A DNA stretch of 64,000 bases from Crotophaga sulcirostris (GCA_013397455.1 VYZB01000276.1:178146-242145), one strand, 5' to 3'. Numbered from the stretch's first letter, positions 25,831 to 40,010 are shown. Made by a program: numbers and translations. The notes: generated by a model from the letters alone, not told the origin.

Positions 25831-27667
25831 ATTGGTTTCCCCCAAGTTTTCTCTTTTTGAGTCTTAGTTTGTAAAATAAAGGTAATAGCATCACCAGGTG
25901 ATACTCGTACCTGTTAAAATTTCAGCATTTTCCTGGGTGTCTGAGTTTTATCTTGGTGTCAGTAGGCAGCCCTTTCAGTGGGACTGGGGAAGGGATGGGG
26001 GTTGTGCAGGTATTGGTTAGCTGTTATTTGTTAAGGAAAAGTTCCTACTCAAATCAAATATATCCCTTTGCATACATGGGAAAATGCCTCTCTCTAATTC
26101 TGCATACTGGTTTTGCTGTGTGTTTAAGTGCTCAGTGCAAGGGAATCTCCTGCCTCCCTTGGTGACCTCTGTCTGGTTTGGCTCTTTGCTTCTATCAGTG
26201 ACGCTCGTTACTGCTGGGACTTCCTTCTCAACCCAGCACATGAGAAGCTGCTTCCACCACACTGTTCTCTGCTGACTTCCAAGTATTATGAAGTATTTTT
26301 GTATTTATTTATTTGAAAAGTAAACCCACCTGCACTGCTTTACATAAATACATGCTGAGATCTCCAAGAGTCCTGTGTCTGCTGCGCAGTGTTTATCCAC
26401 TTGGAGCGGAGATCAAGTTCTCCTTGCCTGGCACAATGTCAAGCATAATGGCACTAAGTAAACCAAATCCTGAAAGCTTTGGGCAGTCCTTTATTTATGC
26501 TTGTTAGTCAAAACTCCCTTGACCACAGTGGGAGCCTTCCCAGAACTGGGAAGCAGCGTGTGGATATGGACAGGAGCCTCTGGCAGAACAGCTCAATACA
26601 TGCAGAGCTGGCGAGGTGCAGGGTGTCCCTGACTCCAGAAGGTCAGCTGTGCTAAAGTCTGGAAGTTTGCTAGAAAAATAAATTGGGTTTTTGGTTCTGA
26701 GCAACTAGCAGTCTCTTTAAGGTGCCACACTGTGCGCTGCAGAGTGTATAAGTGCAATGATTACACTGCTTTTCTTTTCCCCTGCCACACTTAAAGGTCT
26801 CTATGTATAAAGGGAGAACTCTTGCAAGAGGCTGTTGGAAGGCTGAAAAATTTGTAGGGGCCTCATCCCATTCACCATCTCCTCTCATGCCTGGGAAGTA
26901 AGAGTGTGTCTTTGGGCTGATATAAAGTGTGCAAGATATAAGGATGTCAGACTTGTCTCTGATTCCATTTAAGTGAGTCTGTGATGTGTTTAAACCTAAA
27001 TGTTTAAACTAAACTAAAATGTTTAGAGAATTTTGGTTTTGTTCTTGTAAGGCAAAGCTGGCAAGTGTAATGTCCAGGTATCGTGGAAGACTAGTTTTGC
27101 TTGTCCTTGCTCTTCCTTAGACTTGCACAGAAAGGAGCTCTCTCACCTAATGTCTCTTATTTCTAGATTAGTCTCTGGAATTCACACACCCTACTGCAGG
27201 ACAAATTAGTCCTCTTGTCTATCCCTGTGCTTCAGCTTTATGTTAGTGTAAAGCTGGACACAAATGCACAAGTCTACACTCCCCATGGTTCGTGTCACAT
27301 CCTTTCCCCCTCTCTGCACCCACTGCAGCTCCTGGATTCCCGGTGTCAGAGAATGCTGGGGGTTAACACTTCCCCCAGACAGTGTCCAAGGATGCGTCCG
27401 TTCCCCTGACTGCGTTTAAAGCAGAGTCAAGAGCTGTGTGTGATGCTACCTGGTGCATCACTAAGCAGCTCAGTTTTTTTAAAACAGAATACGCTAGGCA
27501 GAACAAACTCATGTCAGTCACCACAAGAAATGCTTCTCCATTGATATTGTGCTGTGATTTCTGCTGAAAAATTAATCACAGGTGAGATGTTCGGGATGTG
27601 CTGTTTGTGATGTGACACTGTGTGTGCAGGATTTTGTATCTGAATCTAAAATCTGTACCTGCTTAGT

Positions 27668-27710
27668 TGTGTGTGCACACGTGTGTGTCTGTGCGTGTGT
27701 GTGTATGCAT
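27668..27710. repeat. (GT)n-like alternating purine-pyrimidine tract
   Basis: A 43-base tract of GT/CA/CG dinucleotides. Purine and pyrimidine alternate strictly at 27668-27688 and again at 27690-27710, with a single break at 27689-27690. It includes CACGTGTG and GTGCGTGTG. Such tracts are imperfect microsatellites and can adopt the Z-DNA form. Confidence 0.88.
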
Positions 27711-30700
27711 TAACTGGTTTCAAAGCTTTAAACCAGTAATGCAAGGAAGCCAAAATCACAGGGCATGATTTGCTCTGTGGTTTGGAGAGAACCACATCTT
27801 CTGAGAATTCCCACCCTTGGCATACCAGGCCCAGGCATTTCAAACAAGACACGATTTGCTAAGAAATGTGGTGAAAAAAGACACTTTCACATGATTGATA
27901 TTTACAGTATGTCTAAGTTTGCATTGAGAGACAGGATGTTTGTGCCATCTCAATGGCCCCCGATGCAGCAGAACTAACTTGATCACTTTACCCAGGATAT
28001 ACTTCCCTGTTCAATCCAGTTCTGCTCTATTCACATCTTTTTGTGACTATGCCTCCTACTGCAGATCAGTTTTATTCTGTCTTTGTTGTAAATTGAGAAC
28101 ATTTTCAAATTGGATTCATATAGGAATGGTGAGATTTGCCCCATCCGCAGGCTTAGGGCTAACCTGAAGTTCACGATCCCTGCAGGCAGAGTTGTTAATG
28201 TCCTGGAGCAGTACTGGCATGGAGACACCACTCACTGGAGGGACCTTGGAGTTGCCAAAAGGGTTACTACATCTGCTCGTTGTGCTTTCTGTGCAGGGGT
28301 GTTTGGCTGCTGGGAGCTGGACTGAGATCATCAAATATATAATGTCATTATCAAATGAGGTAACGTGCAAGAAAATCTTACTTTTCTTGCTTTTTCTTAC
28401 TTTTGTTACACCCATTCTGAGCCTTTAACAGCTAAATTTTAAAAAGAAGTATTATAATGCTATAATCTGTTATCCCTGACCTTATGTAAACACATGACTA
28501 ACAGCAGCACACAAACCCGCTGTCAAAGTCAATTACTTTGGGAGTCTTGGTAAGAAAATACACAACTTAGCAGTGCAGGGCTTCGGGAGGATTAAAGGCA
28601 TACAGAAACCCGAGACAGCATCCAAAATCATTAATTGATGCTGGATTTTTCAGGTATCTCAGCAAAGTCTGGATTAGGTTCAAATATACCTTAAGCATCC
28701 ATGTATTAAATAATGGAAAGTTTTCAGTCTTGTACAGCCACAGGGTAAGAAGTTTGATTACTTCAACATCTCAACTTAATCTAAGCAGATGACAGATGGT
28801 GGTGTATGACCAGAATCACGAAAATGAGAAGGTAATCTGCTAGAATAAAAGAATAAGTATTTCCGGCATCTTTCTCATATCACTGGAGGAGTATTCAGAC
28901 TTGGTGTTCAATGCTCCATATCTCTCAGACAGAAAACCTTCTCCCAAAACTGAAGCCACTCCTCAAGAGACCAAAACTGTGGTTGTGTGTGGTCTCACTC
29001 CATCATTCATTCAGAAGCCCCTTTGGTACCATCAAGACTTTGCATTGTTTTGGTGAAACCGAGTTCTGTACAAGATGATCAGAGCTGAGAAATGGGACAC
29101 AACTCCTGGTGTAGTGAGGAAGGGACCTGTGAATGAACTTTAGGAGACTTGAAAAATTAAACAGCAGAAAAATTTGGCTTGACCATAAGGAGTGGTATGG
29201 GAACTAATTACAGATGAGTGGAAAAAAAAAATGGGAGAAGCATTCTATAAATATTAGGTATGAAACTGTTGAGAAGGCTGCAGAATGTTCTGCCGTTCAT
29301 TTTCCCAGTGTCCTGTTTGCTTTGAAGCTTTCGAGGAGAAATCATGCTTTCCTTTTCTTGTAAATAGTCTGTACAAAGTATTTCAAGCGTGTCTGGATGC
29401 TATCAGAGCTGACTAATGTTAATGAACCAACGAGTCAGATTTAGCCCTGTTGCAAGTATGTGCTCATTTGAGCTCAGCAGAATCTGCACACACTCAGGCT
29501 TACTTTGGCAGACACTTGCTCTTATCACCCGCTGAGCTTGATGTTACTGAAGTCCTTTGGCCTGAAGAACAAGAAATTAGAAAGAGCAGTGAAAAACCTT
29601 TGTGCAGCTGCGTGGTTTGCAGCTACCAGGCAAGCAGTTGGTCCACTGGAGCTTCATCTGGATGTACTGTGCTCAGCGTGTTTATTTGGATTGCCTTGCC
29701 TTTTGGAGAAAGCCTGTATCCGTTTCCAAGCTAACTGGTTTCTTAAAGCAGGGCAGTTGCCATGACTTTGAAACATAATCTCTGTAGGCCTGCAGTAGCA
29801 TTACATCAAATGCCTCGCTGCTTGTTTGTTGAGCTAATAAAAACATCATCAGTGGTTTATCCTTCCATGAGGCTTCAGGGGCTGCAAAAGCAGTTAAGAC
29901 TGAACAAGCCAACTTTGCCCTGCTCCTGTTGATTTCCTATCGTACAGGCTATTAACTTTAGAGACTCTGGAGTTTTTTTTTAGTGGCAAAGCCATTATGG
30001 GGTCATGAAGACTACAGACATTTGTACTTCTGGGTGCAATTAAGATGAGGGCTTGCAAAGTCTTAGTTGTGTTGTTTAGAAGTGGCTCTTTTGCACCGTC
30101 CATTTCCTTAGTCCTGACTGTACTTGGGAAAGAGCATAAGGGATTGCTGCATAATTTAAGGACTTAGGAGACTGACTTAATCAGGCCTTTGGGTTTGGTG
30201 CCTATTGTGAAGCTACCAGCATGAGGCTTCCCGTGCTGAGGTCTGCTTTAGTAAATAAGTTGTAACTGTGGCTAAGTCAACACATTAACTCTTTCTAGCA
30301 ATAGAGGCATTAAAAATAAACCTCTGAAACATTGATGTAAACCTTTTGTGCAGACTAGTTGCTTATATAATTGCTGTTGTTAGCTAGCCTACGGACAGCC
30401 CTGCTCTGGAATCCCGTGAGGGCAGGACGAGGACAAACATGCCTGTGTTGTGTCTGACTGTCGTGTCTGAAACCCAACTGGAGCCATGGAAAGGGAGTTC
30501 AGCCTTCACCTCTGAGGGACCTTGCTGTCTCTTGAAGGCTGTTAGTAGCAAATTAGCTAGAGGGTCTTGGTTTGGTGTTGGTCTCTTGAGGATGCTGTGC
30601 CTGCATGTGCCGGAGATGGAGGGATCTCAGTCAGGATCTTGCCTCTCGAGGCTCCCAGCTGAGACCTGAGCTAAGCCCAGTTCTCCACTCATGCCAATCA

Positions 30701-31079
30701 GATCTTACTCAAAAGTGTCATCTGGTTGACTTCAAGGAAAATTTAAAACTTCAACCTTCTAGCAGAAGAAATTAAGCTCAATTCTGCCTTCTAAAAGGTA
30801 CAGGCTTTGAGCACGTCTGAGATCAGGCTTGTGTGAGTTTAGACCGGGGTGTAAGTAAGTTCCTCTCGAACAATCAATGTAGCTCAGTCCCAACTTGGCC
30901 AAAGCACCCAGCTCTGGCATCAGTTAAATATTTACATTCCCCTGCTTTTTATATAAATTGTGCTCTATTAGCATGCGTTTCACAGTGTAACCTTGTGTTT
31001 CAGCCTCTTTATAAATTTGGCAGTTTGTACATTAATCAGCATCAACCCATGTAAAATCCTAGGCACGAGGTTGAAGCCG

Positions 31080-31380
31080 TCAAATGTGCAACATTTACTG
31101 TTTCATCACGCGCAGCCAATAAGTCATGTTGCAATGTATGCCTTGTACCAAGAGGATATGGTATAAAATGGAGCGTGTTTACACTAGGGAGACTTCTGTG
31201 TATTTAAAAAATAATTGTTTCAGGACGGTTCTTTAATGCATGAGCTGACATGGGTACATTTTTCCTCACTGCAACAAAAATAATTATCGAGCTCAAAAAA
31301 TAATAATGAATTTGCACATGGCAGGCTTCTACTGTAATTTTCTTCACAAGCTATAAGGGCTTAATTGTCGATTGCTGGTA
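31080..31380. promoter_or_regulatory. AT-rich candidate conserved non-coding block
   Basis: About 300 bp of intron 1 with no repeat features, no open frame, and many homeodomain-type TAAT/ATTA cores (for example ATAATTGTTT, AATAATTATCGAG, TTAATTGTCGATTG). It also holds GCCAATAAGTCATG and CATGAGCTGACATGG. The composition resembles developmental enhancers found in long introns of signalling genes. This is inference from composition only; conservation could not be tested. Confidence 0.2.
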
Positions 31381-34300
31381 GCCTTGTCCGTTTCAATCAC
31401 TCCTGGCCCTCAAGTGCTGAGGTGCAAGGAGTTACGGTGTGGTGCGATTTATGGTGGATGTAAATGATTTCTTGTTTGCCCTCCCTGTACTTGGCTTCTT
31501 TAAAGCTTTTGCGGGTGGATTTAGTGCAGTGGCACTGATGGAAGCCAGGGACAGGCGCGCAGGTGCAGCGCAAAGCCCTGTCCAGGCACTCCATCCTTCG
31601 TCTGCAAGCACTTCTGTCCCAGCCATACCCTTGTGGGCACTGCTCAGTCTGCTGGTTTGTGAGATAAATAAATGGGAACCTGTGTGCATATTCTGTCAGT
31701 TAGAGGGGCAAGCCCCCAAAAATGCTTGTGCACGGCATTGATACCCTCGGGAAAGCAAGCTTCCATAGTGAGTGTGGGCTATGGATCACTCAGAGTCACA
31801 AGGACATCTCAGCTTTGGAAGAGAGCCTCTCCTCTTTGCTTGGAGGGATCTCGGCACTCTTCAAACTCAGGACCTTTTTGGGGAGTTGTTAGGGAAGGCT
31901 TCATCTTAGGCAACCCAGATGTTGCTACCCCAGCGTCCCCAGAAAGTGCCTAACAGAGGATGTCTCCTCCTTCCACTCCTCCCTGAACCCTTCCTCACCA
32001 TTTCTGGCTCTGAAATGTCTTCACTTAACAGTGCCTTTCTCTGTCTCCTGGCCCTCTTGATATTGTGATGGGTTTTTGTGACTCTTCCTCTTTCTTGTCA
32101 TGTCCTCTTGCCCCACACTACCCATCCAGTAATTTCTTACTGCTGCTGTTAGTTCTTTGCTTTCTTCTGTTGCAGTCATCCAGTTCCCTTTGTGTGGTTC
32201 CCACTTCCACGTTCTCTTCTGTCTTTTCACCAGTCTGAGGTGTTCAGAAGAGAATAGCTCAGGGCATGGAAAAAAATCCAGTGTTATTTCAGGTAGGTTT
32301 GAAGAGATGGGAAATTTGCATTTATTATGCAAATTCCCAACCTTTGTAGGTTTACATGACAAACAGCTGTGCTGTGCTCTCTTCAGGGTTATTACTATTG
32401 AAGAACAACCAGACTCTTTGATACCTGTGTCCAATAAAACCTGCCTTTATGGGCAAGAAAATGATGTGTTCCTGCAATATCTTGTGTTTCAGGTTGAGCA
32501 GAGGACAAATAATTCTTCCTAGAAAAAGGTAGAGGACGTGTGAGTTTGTGTAGTGCAGGATCACGCCTGGTCCACCTGCGCAGTGCTGTTCCCAGGAGCG
32601 CTGAGCAGAGTGTTCGCTGAGGTTCGTGTCTGGTTGACGCGCATTGGAGTGCCACTGTAGCCACGTTTCTACAGTTCATACGCACAAAGACTCGACTGTG
32701 AGCTATGAAATGCTGGCGGTCAGCCAACTGGCCATTTCTTTTCTTCATTCCCTGTCATTAAAGCTGTGGGTTGCTCCAGGGTGCAGTGTTTTGCTCTTCT
32801 TAAGTGGAACTGTTAACGACCCAATTTAGAGCAATGTAAAGTGCACCCAGATTCCACAGTGACTTCTAAATCCAGGTAACATTAATGATAATCTGTAATT
32901 AATAGCTGCAATCAAAAGGAGTTGTAGTTCAGTAATTAGAAATTTAGGATTAAAGTATTAGCATATAAAAGAAAGCCTCTAAAAACCTCTTCTTCCAAGA
33001 GATGGCTCTGATCCCATGGAAGAAAATACTTTTTATCTGATATGACCTTAGCCGAAGACCAGCTTACTAAATATTGCGGTTGGCCCTGACTTGGGTAGGT
33101 TATTAGACTACTGCCAAAACATTTGAAGATATTTTAAGAGTTTGCAAATATTCAGTATGTAGCAATCACATAATTTTCTGATTATATTGTCTCTTGATAT
33201 TCCAGAGCAAACGTTGGGAATGATGTGTTTGAGAGTAAGCTTTAATCTCCCCAGTAGACCTTTTGGGGTGGGTGTTACTGCTGCCCTGTAAATACAGGAA
33301 ACCCCAGTGACTGCCTGCCTTTCAACCAACAGCTCTCCTGGTGTTTGTGCATCAAAGAGAGCAGGTCTGCAAGAAAAGGTAAGGTAGAGGTGTCAGGTGC
33401 ATGCAGTGATCTTGGCTTCCAGCCCTGTAATCACAAATAGGGCACTGTGATTCTTTCTGATGATGCACCGTAAATGGGCTGATCCTCCAATTTATCTCTA
33501 GCCCCTGGGTGCTCGAGGCGTTTAGAAAGGCTCCCAGGTAGAGAGGTTGTTCGTTGTGTATGTGCTGAAAAGTGGTATAAATGAAGTTCCTAACAATTTC
33601 CAGTCTTGCACTAAATTAAATCATCCTGCTTCGTGTCTCACTTTTGAAGCTGAAAATTAATGTATTGTGTGTCTGAAATCCACAGAGCATGAATTGTTCA
33701 TTGGTGTTGAAAATATCCCTGTCTAATGCCAATTATTAACCTACCCCATGCTATCAATGGTGACACAGCACACATAAATCACTGAGGGATATGCTTGGAA
33801 GTTTTATTTTCTAAGAATGTGCTCAGAATTAACCATTTGGAAGTTATTAGCACCGTGCAGCATCATCTCTGCCCCTATGTGCATGGAACAACCTGAAAAG
33901 CTTCAGCAGGTCCTTTGCCAGCAGAAAGTGTGGTTTGTGCCAGAGCGACGGCAGCAGTTGTGAACTCTGCAGGAGTCCTCTGGTGAACTGCTGTCTCTCA
34001 CATCTGCCCATGCAAGGGTTTGTCAGACAAGCTTGGCAGTTGCTTTTCCAGCCGTAGAGTCACCAGGTGGAGTAAAGCTGACTAGTTAATGTTAAATGTT
34101 GGGAGGAGACATGGCATCATGCAACGTTTCATCTTGCTTACCAGACAGATCTTTAGTTAAGGTCTGTTTTCCAGCAGGTTTTCATGCATATAATTTGTAG
34201 GCCCTTCCCTTTCAAAATACTTGAAATGTCAGTACAAAGGCCTGCAGCTTCACCTGAACATGGAAGGTCAATTCTCTTTTTAGGAGTACTGCTTAGGAGG

Positions 34301-37300
34301 ACTCTTTGCTGTAGGCTGTTTTTATATATATTCTTTTACACGTAATTGTGTACTGAAATTACTATATTCATAACTAATGAATGGAAGGTTTGTCATTGAC
34401 CTATGGTATTGCAAACTACCAAGGTAGGATATTCTTCCTGAGAGACACCTGCCTTATCTGAAGAGCAGAAATGCTCTCAACAATTTCTCATCTTCATGTG
34501 GTTTTCCCTTGTATAGCTGACTGAGGTATTTATGTGATTCCTGCCTTCTTTTGAAACACAAGAATTTTATAATGCAGACACGTCTTCTGACACGCAGAGA
34601 TGCTGATGTCATGAAAAAAAATCCTTTCACACAGTGAAGACATAAGAAAAATCTGAGGTATATATTATGGAAATTTCAGGACGGTGCCAGTTTTTAAACA
34701 GACAAGAAAATTAGTAAATAATAGGTCGTATCCATTACAGTCTGCAGAAAGAATGTCTAGATTTCCTTCAGCACCTCCCGGGTGGGCTGTGGAATAGGCA
34801 GGTACCTGGCTGATTGCAAAACGTAGCATCTTGGGAGATCAGATGAAAACGTGTGTGGAACTTACAAAGGCCTGGTGAAACAGAAAACGCAAAAGGCTAA
34901 AAAGGAAGATGAGGGAGATAGGACTAAGAAGGAAAACAGCCGTGAGGCATCTCTGCGGGAAGATCCTAGAGGAGATCAGTCAGGTAGGAACGAGACAGAG
35001 AGAAGGATGAAGTGTTGGTCTGGAATGTGCAGAAAAGCAAAAAATACTGAGCACTTACTTCAGTTAGGTTTTGCTCTAAGTCTGTACAACTTCATCTGTG
35101 GTTCCTTTTTTCCTAGTATTATATCCAAGTAGGATACCTGAAGAGTCTCCTTTTTGAAGATTTTTATTCACCTCTTTAAGGGGTGTGAATGTTTCTAGTA
35201 GATCTGTTGATATGAAATGTTTGTCAGTGATGAGACCAAGACAGTTGTGCCTGCATCTCCTGTGCAGTTGTCCTGTCCTGACTCTGGACGGCGTGGGAGA
35301 GCTCTCCAGTTCTGTCGCTATTAATGTCTTGCCTAATCTTGGTTTTAGTGCCATGTGAAATTGGGGTTTTCTCACTTCCTTAGGCAAATTCCCTCATAGA
35401 ATAACAAATCTCACTTGAGGTAGGCTTTCTACACAACTTTGGAAAAAAAATTTGTAAATTGAAAACTTCTTTTTAAATTTAGTTTAAACATCCATTTTGT
35501 GTAGTTTATCTTACTAGTCCTTACTTTCTCTAAATACTTTTTTTTGTTGTTCTTGGGTATTCTACTGTTAGATATGAATTTCCTACGTTGCAGTCACATT
35601 CATATTTGTATCAGAGAAAAATTACTTCCTCCCCATTATACATAGAATTATATAATTAGGCTATAGAATGAGTGTGATATAAAGTAAGACAGGGGATGTC
35701 CATTAAGAAAATGCTTTGAATTTTTTGTTTGTGTGTTTTAACTAGACATGTCTTCCACTGTAAAAAGACGTGTTCCTGTAAGACCTGGGATTTTCATCTC
35801 TGTGCCTGAGAAGAAAGCTTGTCCCAGGCAGCACTTTCACTGGATGTGTACGTTTGTGTGCCGAGCAGCCACACGGATCTCAGACGGTGCTCAGAGGGTC
35901 TTGCAAGCAGAGTATCCGCAGTCTTAGATTTATTTTGCTTTCAGCTTTGTTTCTGTATAACAGATTTATTCCCCATTAGAATCTTCAATCATTTCTGGGT
36001 TTGGTGTCATCTTCGTTATCTCCCTTCTTCCGGTTCTGACGTATATTCTCTTTGCTTTGTGTTACAAATGCATCACATAGAGATATTCGTTAGCCTGGGC
36101 ACGGGGCCTGGATCTTCTCCTTTTCAGGTCTGTGCCAGGGGATGGGGCTGCCCCGTCCTTGTGATGGATCTGTGACTGTGACAGTACAAACACTGGAGCA
36201 CTGAGTAATGGTTGCTTCTGGTGAGAAAATGAGACAGTAGTGTGTGCTTGTGATAAGAACTGGCTCTGTCGTTTTTCTTCAGAGACAGATTTTTGTAAAC
36301 CTTATTGAAGTTTATTTAATCACAAAGGCTTTAAAAGGACTGGCTTGTGTGAAATGCACTCTGCACTCATGCAATATGGTAATAAAATTAGACGTTAGCC
36401 AGCTTCTCTGTGGGGAGTGTATTTGAATACACTTTACTTGGCTTTTCACAGGGGTTATAATTGACTGTTGTGATTTCTCATTAACTTAAGACCAATGTTT
36501 CTTAATAGTGATAGAGATTTGAACAGATATTTATCTTTCCAGTATTAAGGATAAGATTCCTCATTCATCTGCAATGATTTCACCTATAAATAAATCTTAA
36601 CAGGCTAATGATTCTCTCTACTGATCATGTTTATCAGATTGACTTTTTTTCAAAACAAATCTTATTGTTCAAATAGTTAAAGCAGGAGGACAGGTGTAAC
36701 AAGGCTTAGTTTTTGAACTCCTTATTTGAAATCCATTTGCAATATTATGCAGATTTTTTTCTTTTTTTTTTAATGGTGACTACAGGTATGGACAAGCCTG
36801 TTCCAGTGCCCCAAATGCAAGTGGTCAGGTGGAGTTTAAAGGTTGGAAGCTTGAGAGAAGGGAGTGACCGTTGACAAGTGGAGTGATGGATGCTGAGCGC
36901 TACTCCCTGGTCTCCTCTACCCCTCTGGGGTGGAACAGCTGTAGATGTTCTGCATTTGAGGTGACCTTCTTCATGCTCCAGCTCTTTGACCCACTAGCAC
37001 ACAGTGGGTCCCAAAAGGGAAAATAGTCCTGCTTGCTCCCAGTCTGTTTTTTAAAATATATTTTCCTCCTGGAGGCAGAGTTCCCGAGTAAGACAGATCA
37101 GGCAGGAGCAGGAGGTGGGTTTGATTCCAGAGGATGAAGGACTTTGCTCAGGTGAGGCTTTGATCCTTCTCCCATCCGTGACTCATCTCTCTCCATGGGC
37201 TGGCTGGGACCTCACTTCCTAACAAAGCATGCTTCGAATTTGGCCTGAAGGTTGTAACGTAGTTTTTCCAAGGAGACGTATCGCGGCCCTCGATTTCACG

Positions 37301-39609
37301 CACAGCAATGCTAAGTCATTGCGGTTAGAAATTAAATTAGTGCATGTCTCATGGACTTTTTTCTCAGATGCTTTTGTTTTCTGTGTTAACTTTGAATTGA
37401 TGGTGTGTTCCCATGTTGCATAGCTGCTCTGGGTGTTCTTTCTAATCAAATAAAATATTTACTAAGGGCATAGTAATACTTTGCTCTCAAATCAGAGCTT
37501 TAATCCAGGAATATCAGAAAATTACCAATTAGCAACCTGGATAACTATTGCAGAAATAGTAAAGTTTGGTCTTCTGATGTGTTATTTTCAGTAGATAAAG
37601 TGATGGATGTCTGCTCTGTGAGATTTACAAACATGCTTTCAAAGCCTGTTTAAGAAAACATGAATATAAACACTCAGGAGTTTTAAATAGCAAAATATTG
37701 CATTCGGTCATGATATTGTTAGTACTTTTTCTTTCATTTTGCTTAACGTGTATTAGCTGTTTGATTTATTTGTGGGCTTTTAGTGGTAGAGTATTTTCCA
37801 GGTGAGGAAAAGTAATATTACCTAAAGAAAATATATTGTTGAGTGCAAAAGCTCAATGTGTGAGCAGCACACATGGCATAACCTGTTGCTCCTTGGTTTG
37901 GGTGGTGCCCAGTGGACATGAGAGGTGAACTTGGCTGCTCTAAACAGGAGGTGTGAGAGGCAGTGGTGTCTCAGACCCCTCTCTCGGAGGGGTTTCATCA
38001 CAAGCGGACAGGAGGGGCCCCATTTTTGGGACAGGAGGAATGGCTGGGCAGGGACCCAGGGAAGGTGCAGGAGATGGAGCATCCCTACCTCTGGCACCAG
38101 CCTGGCACTGAGCAGGTCAGCATTTGCCCCCTGCTTGTTCATTGCCTACCCCACATCTCAGCTGTAGCCTCAGAGCAGATCCACTGACCGCAGGGTCCTG
38201 GGTGGTTGGTTGGATGAAGGTGATGTTAGCACTGGATCCGTTCTGTTTTCCTTAAACCTCACAGGCCTTTCAGCCACGAGTTCCCTAGCATTTGGGTTAG
38301 GTAGGAAGTTCAACTGCTAAAGAATTAGGAGGGATGGACACAGTGAGCCAGAATCTCAGGTTGTGTAGGCAGGTGTCAGTGCTGACTTCAGAGCGATGCC
38401 GTTGTGCATGGGCGCAGGATCTGGCCCTGTCAGTGGGTTTCTGCCCTGCGTATCTGTGCGGGCCAGGGGCCGTGTTTGTGGGTGAGCTATAATGCCTTCA
38501 AATTCCATGTTTACATTGGAAATACTTGACAGAGTCTTAAATAAGCACTGCTACCAGGTGGGCTTTTAAGAAAGACGATATTTATAAAAGGTCTAGTGGC
38601 TGTATCTGAACTTAACAGCTTCGTGCAGTTGTGTGACTGTGTGTTTACAATTTTCTCGTGTTTTTTAAATGAAATAGAATAGTTGCAAACTGGTTAAATA
38701 AACGCAGAACATCTTTGCATATCATCACACTGCCACAGTTTTATGGGTGAAATTGCTTTGTAGTTAAAAGATGCCTGGGAAAAAGCCACAAGGATGGTGT
38801 CAAAATAAAAAGAATACATTTCAAAATATTCCTGTTCTCACTTGGGATCCCGCTGACTCTCAGAGCCCCCACTCTGACCTCACTGTGCACCCATGAGACT
38901 GAGTGAATCAGTTGGTGCTGGGGGTCCAGCCAGGGTACAGGATCAGGCCACAGGATATTAATTTGTAGTGAATCTTTTCAGCCTCTCACTGAGATCGGGA
39001 GCTGACACATTGGACACTGCTTATTTTCATTTCAGATTCACTCTCCTCTCCCACGTTCAGTGCCATAGCACTCCTGTCCACCATCTCTTCTCCTTTTCAA
39101 GGTCAGGTTTCTGGGGCTGGGTGGACACTGGGGATTAGCAGGTGCACTGCGTTTCCGTGCCCCTTCTTCCCATCCTTCCCACTCACTAAATTTCATATAT
39201 TTATGTGTATTAATCCTTGGGGGTTGACTCTGAGACGTCGTGCTCCAGAAGTTGTAATTCCCAGATACCTGAAGAGCCTCATGAGGTGCATATGTGTCAG
39301 CTGTTACAAGGGGACAGTGACTTAACCCCACCATGTGATGGTGTGTTTACACTGTTGAACATGGTTTTTCAAAGACCCTTGGGGAGCCCAACAAATATCT
39401 TACGGTGGATACTGCACCTGGCAACCACGGCCCCTTGGGGTGTGGGTAATGCGATGGTAGTTTCACACCAGCGTTCTCATATGGGTTTTTGATGAAATCA
39501 TCCATGTTGAGGTATGGGGAAGAGTTTTACCATGACCTATAGCCAGGGCTGAAACTATGTGGGCAGTTCCCTCAACACTGCCCTCCGTACCATGCTCTGT
39601 TTGCATGTT

Positions 39610-39622
39610 AAAAAAAAAAAAA
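39610..39622. repeat. A13 homopolymer
   Basis: An uninterrupted run of 13 A residues in intron 1. No SINE or LINE body is recognisable 5' of it, so I do not call it a retroposon tail. Confidence 0.9.
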
Positions 39623-39825
39623 GGTAAAAGTATAAACGAAGACTAAGCCCACCGTTCAACTTTTTCTTGAAAAGCAAGAAAGTATCACAGCAATGAGAAA
39701 ATGCTCCTGATGGTCACATCAGTCTTTCCAGCCTGTGTTACATGATTTGTAGGAGAGTTTCGTACAAGTAGCCCTGTTAACTCCAGTGCATAAATTGTGT
39801 CTCTTCTGTGCACATGGGTTTGCGG

Positions 39826-40010
39826 GATTAAAATCGCTTGTAAACGTTAATAGCTAACACATTCAGCAACCTCACAGCATTTGTGTTTTCCTTGACTGTA
39901 ACGCTGCAGAGTGGTTCTACCCCTATAAAACTCGTGGAGAGATTTTAAGGTGGGCCAAATACTTCTCAAAGATTGGTTGCTTAATTAACACAAGGCCTCA
40001 CAGTGACAGC
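39826..40010. promoter_or_regulatory. Candidate regulatory block upstream of exon 2
   Basis: A unique-sequence block 220-400 bp upstream of ROR1 exon 2. It contains GATTAAAATCG, TGTAAACGTTAATAGCTAAC (a forkhead-type TGTAAAC next to a TTAAT core) and GATTGGTTGCTTAATTAAC. Nothing repetitive or coding was seen. It could be an enhancer or simply intron sequence; the support is motif content only. Confidence 0.15.

Noticed and set aside
32021..32522. 137-codon (-) and 121-codon (+) open frames facing each other
   Set aside because: Mutually overlapping, compositionally biased, and without recognisable protein features; treated as chance.
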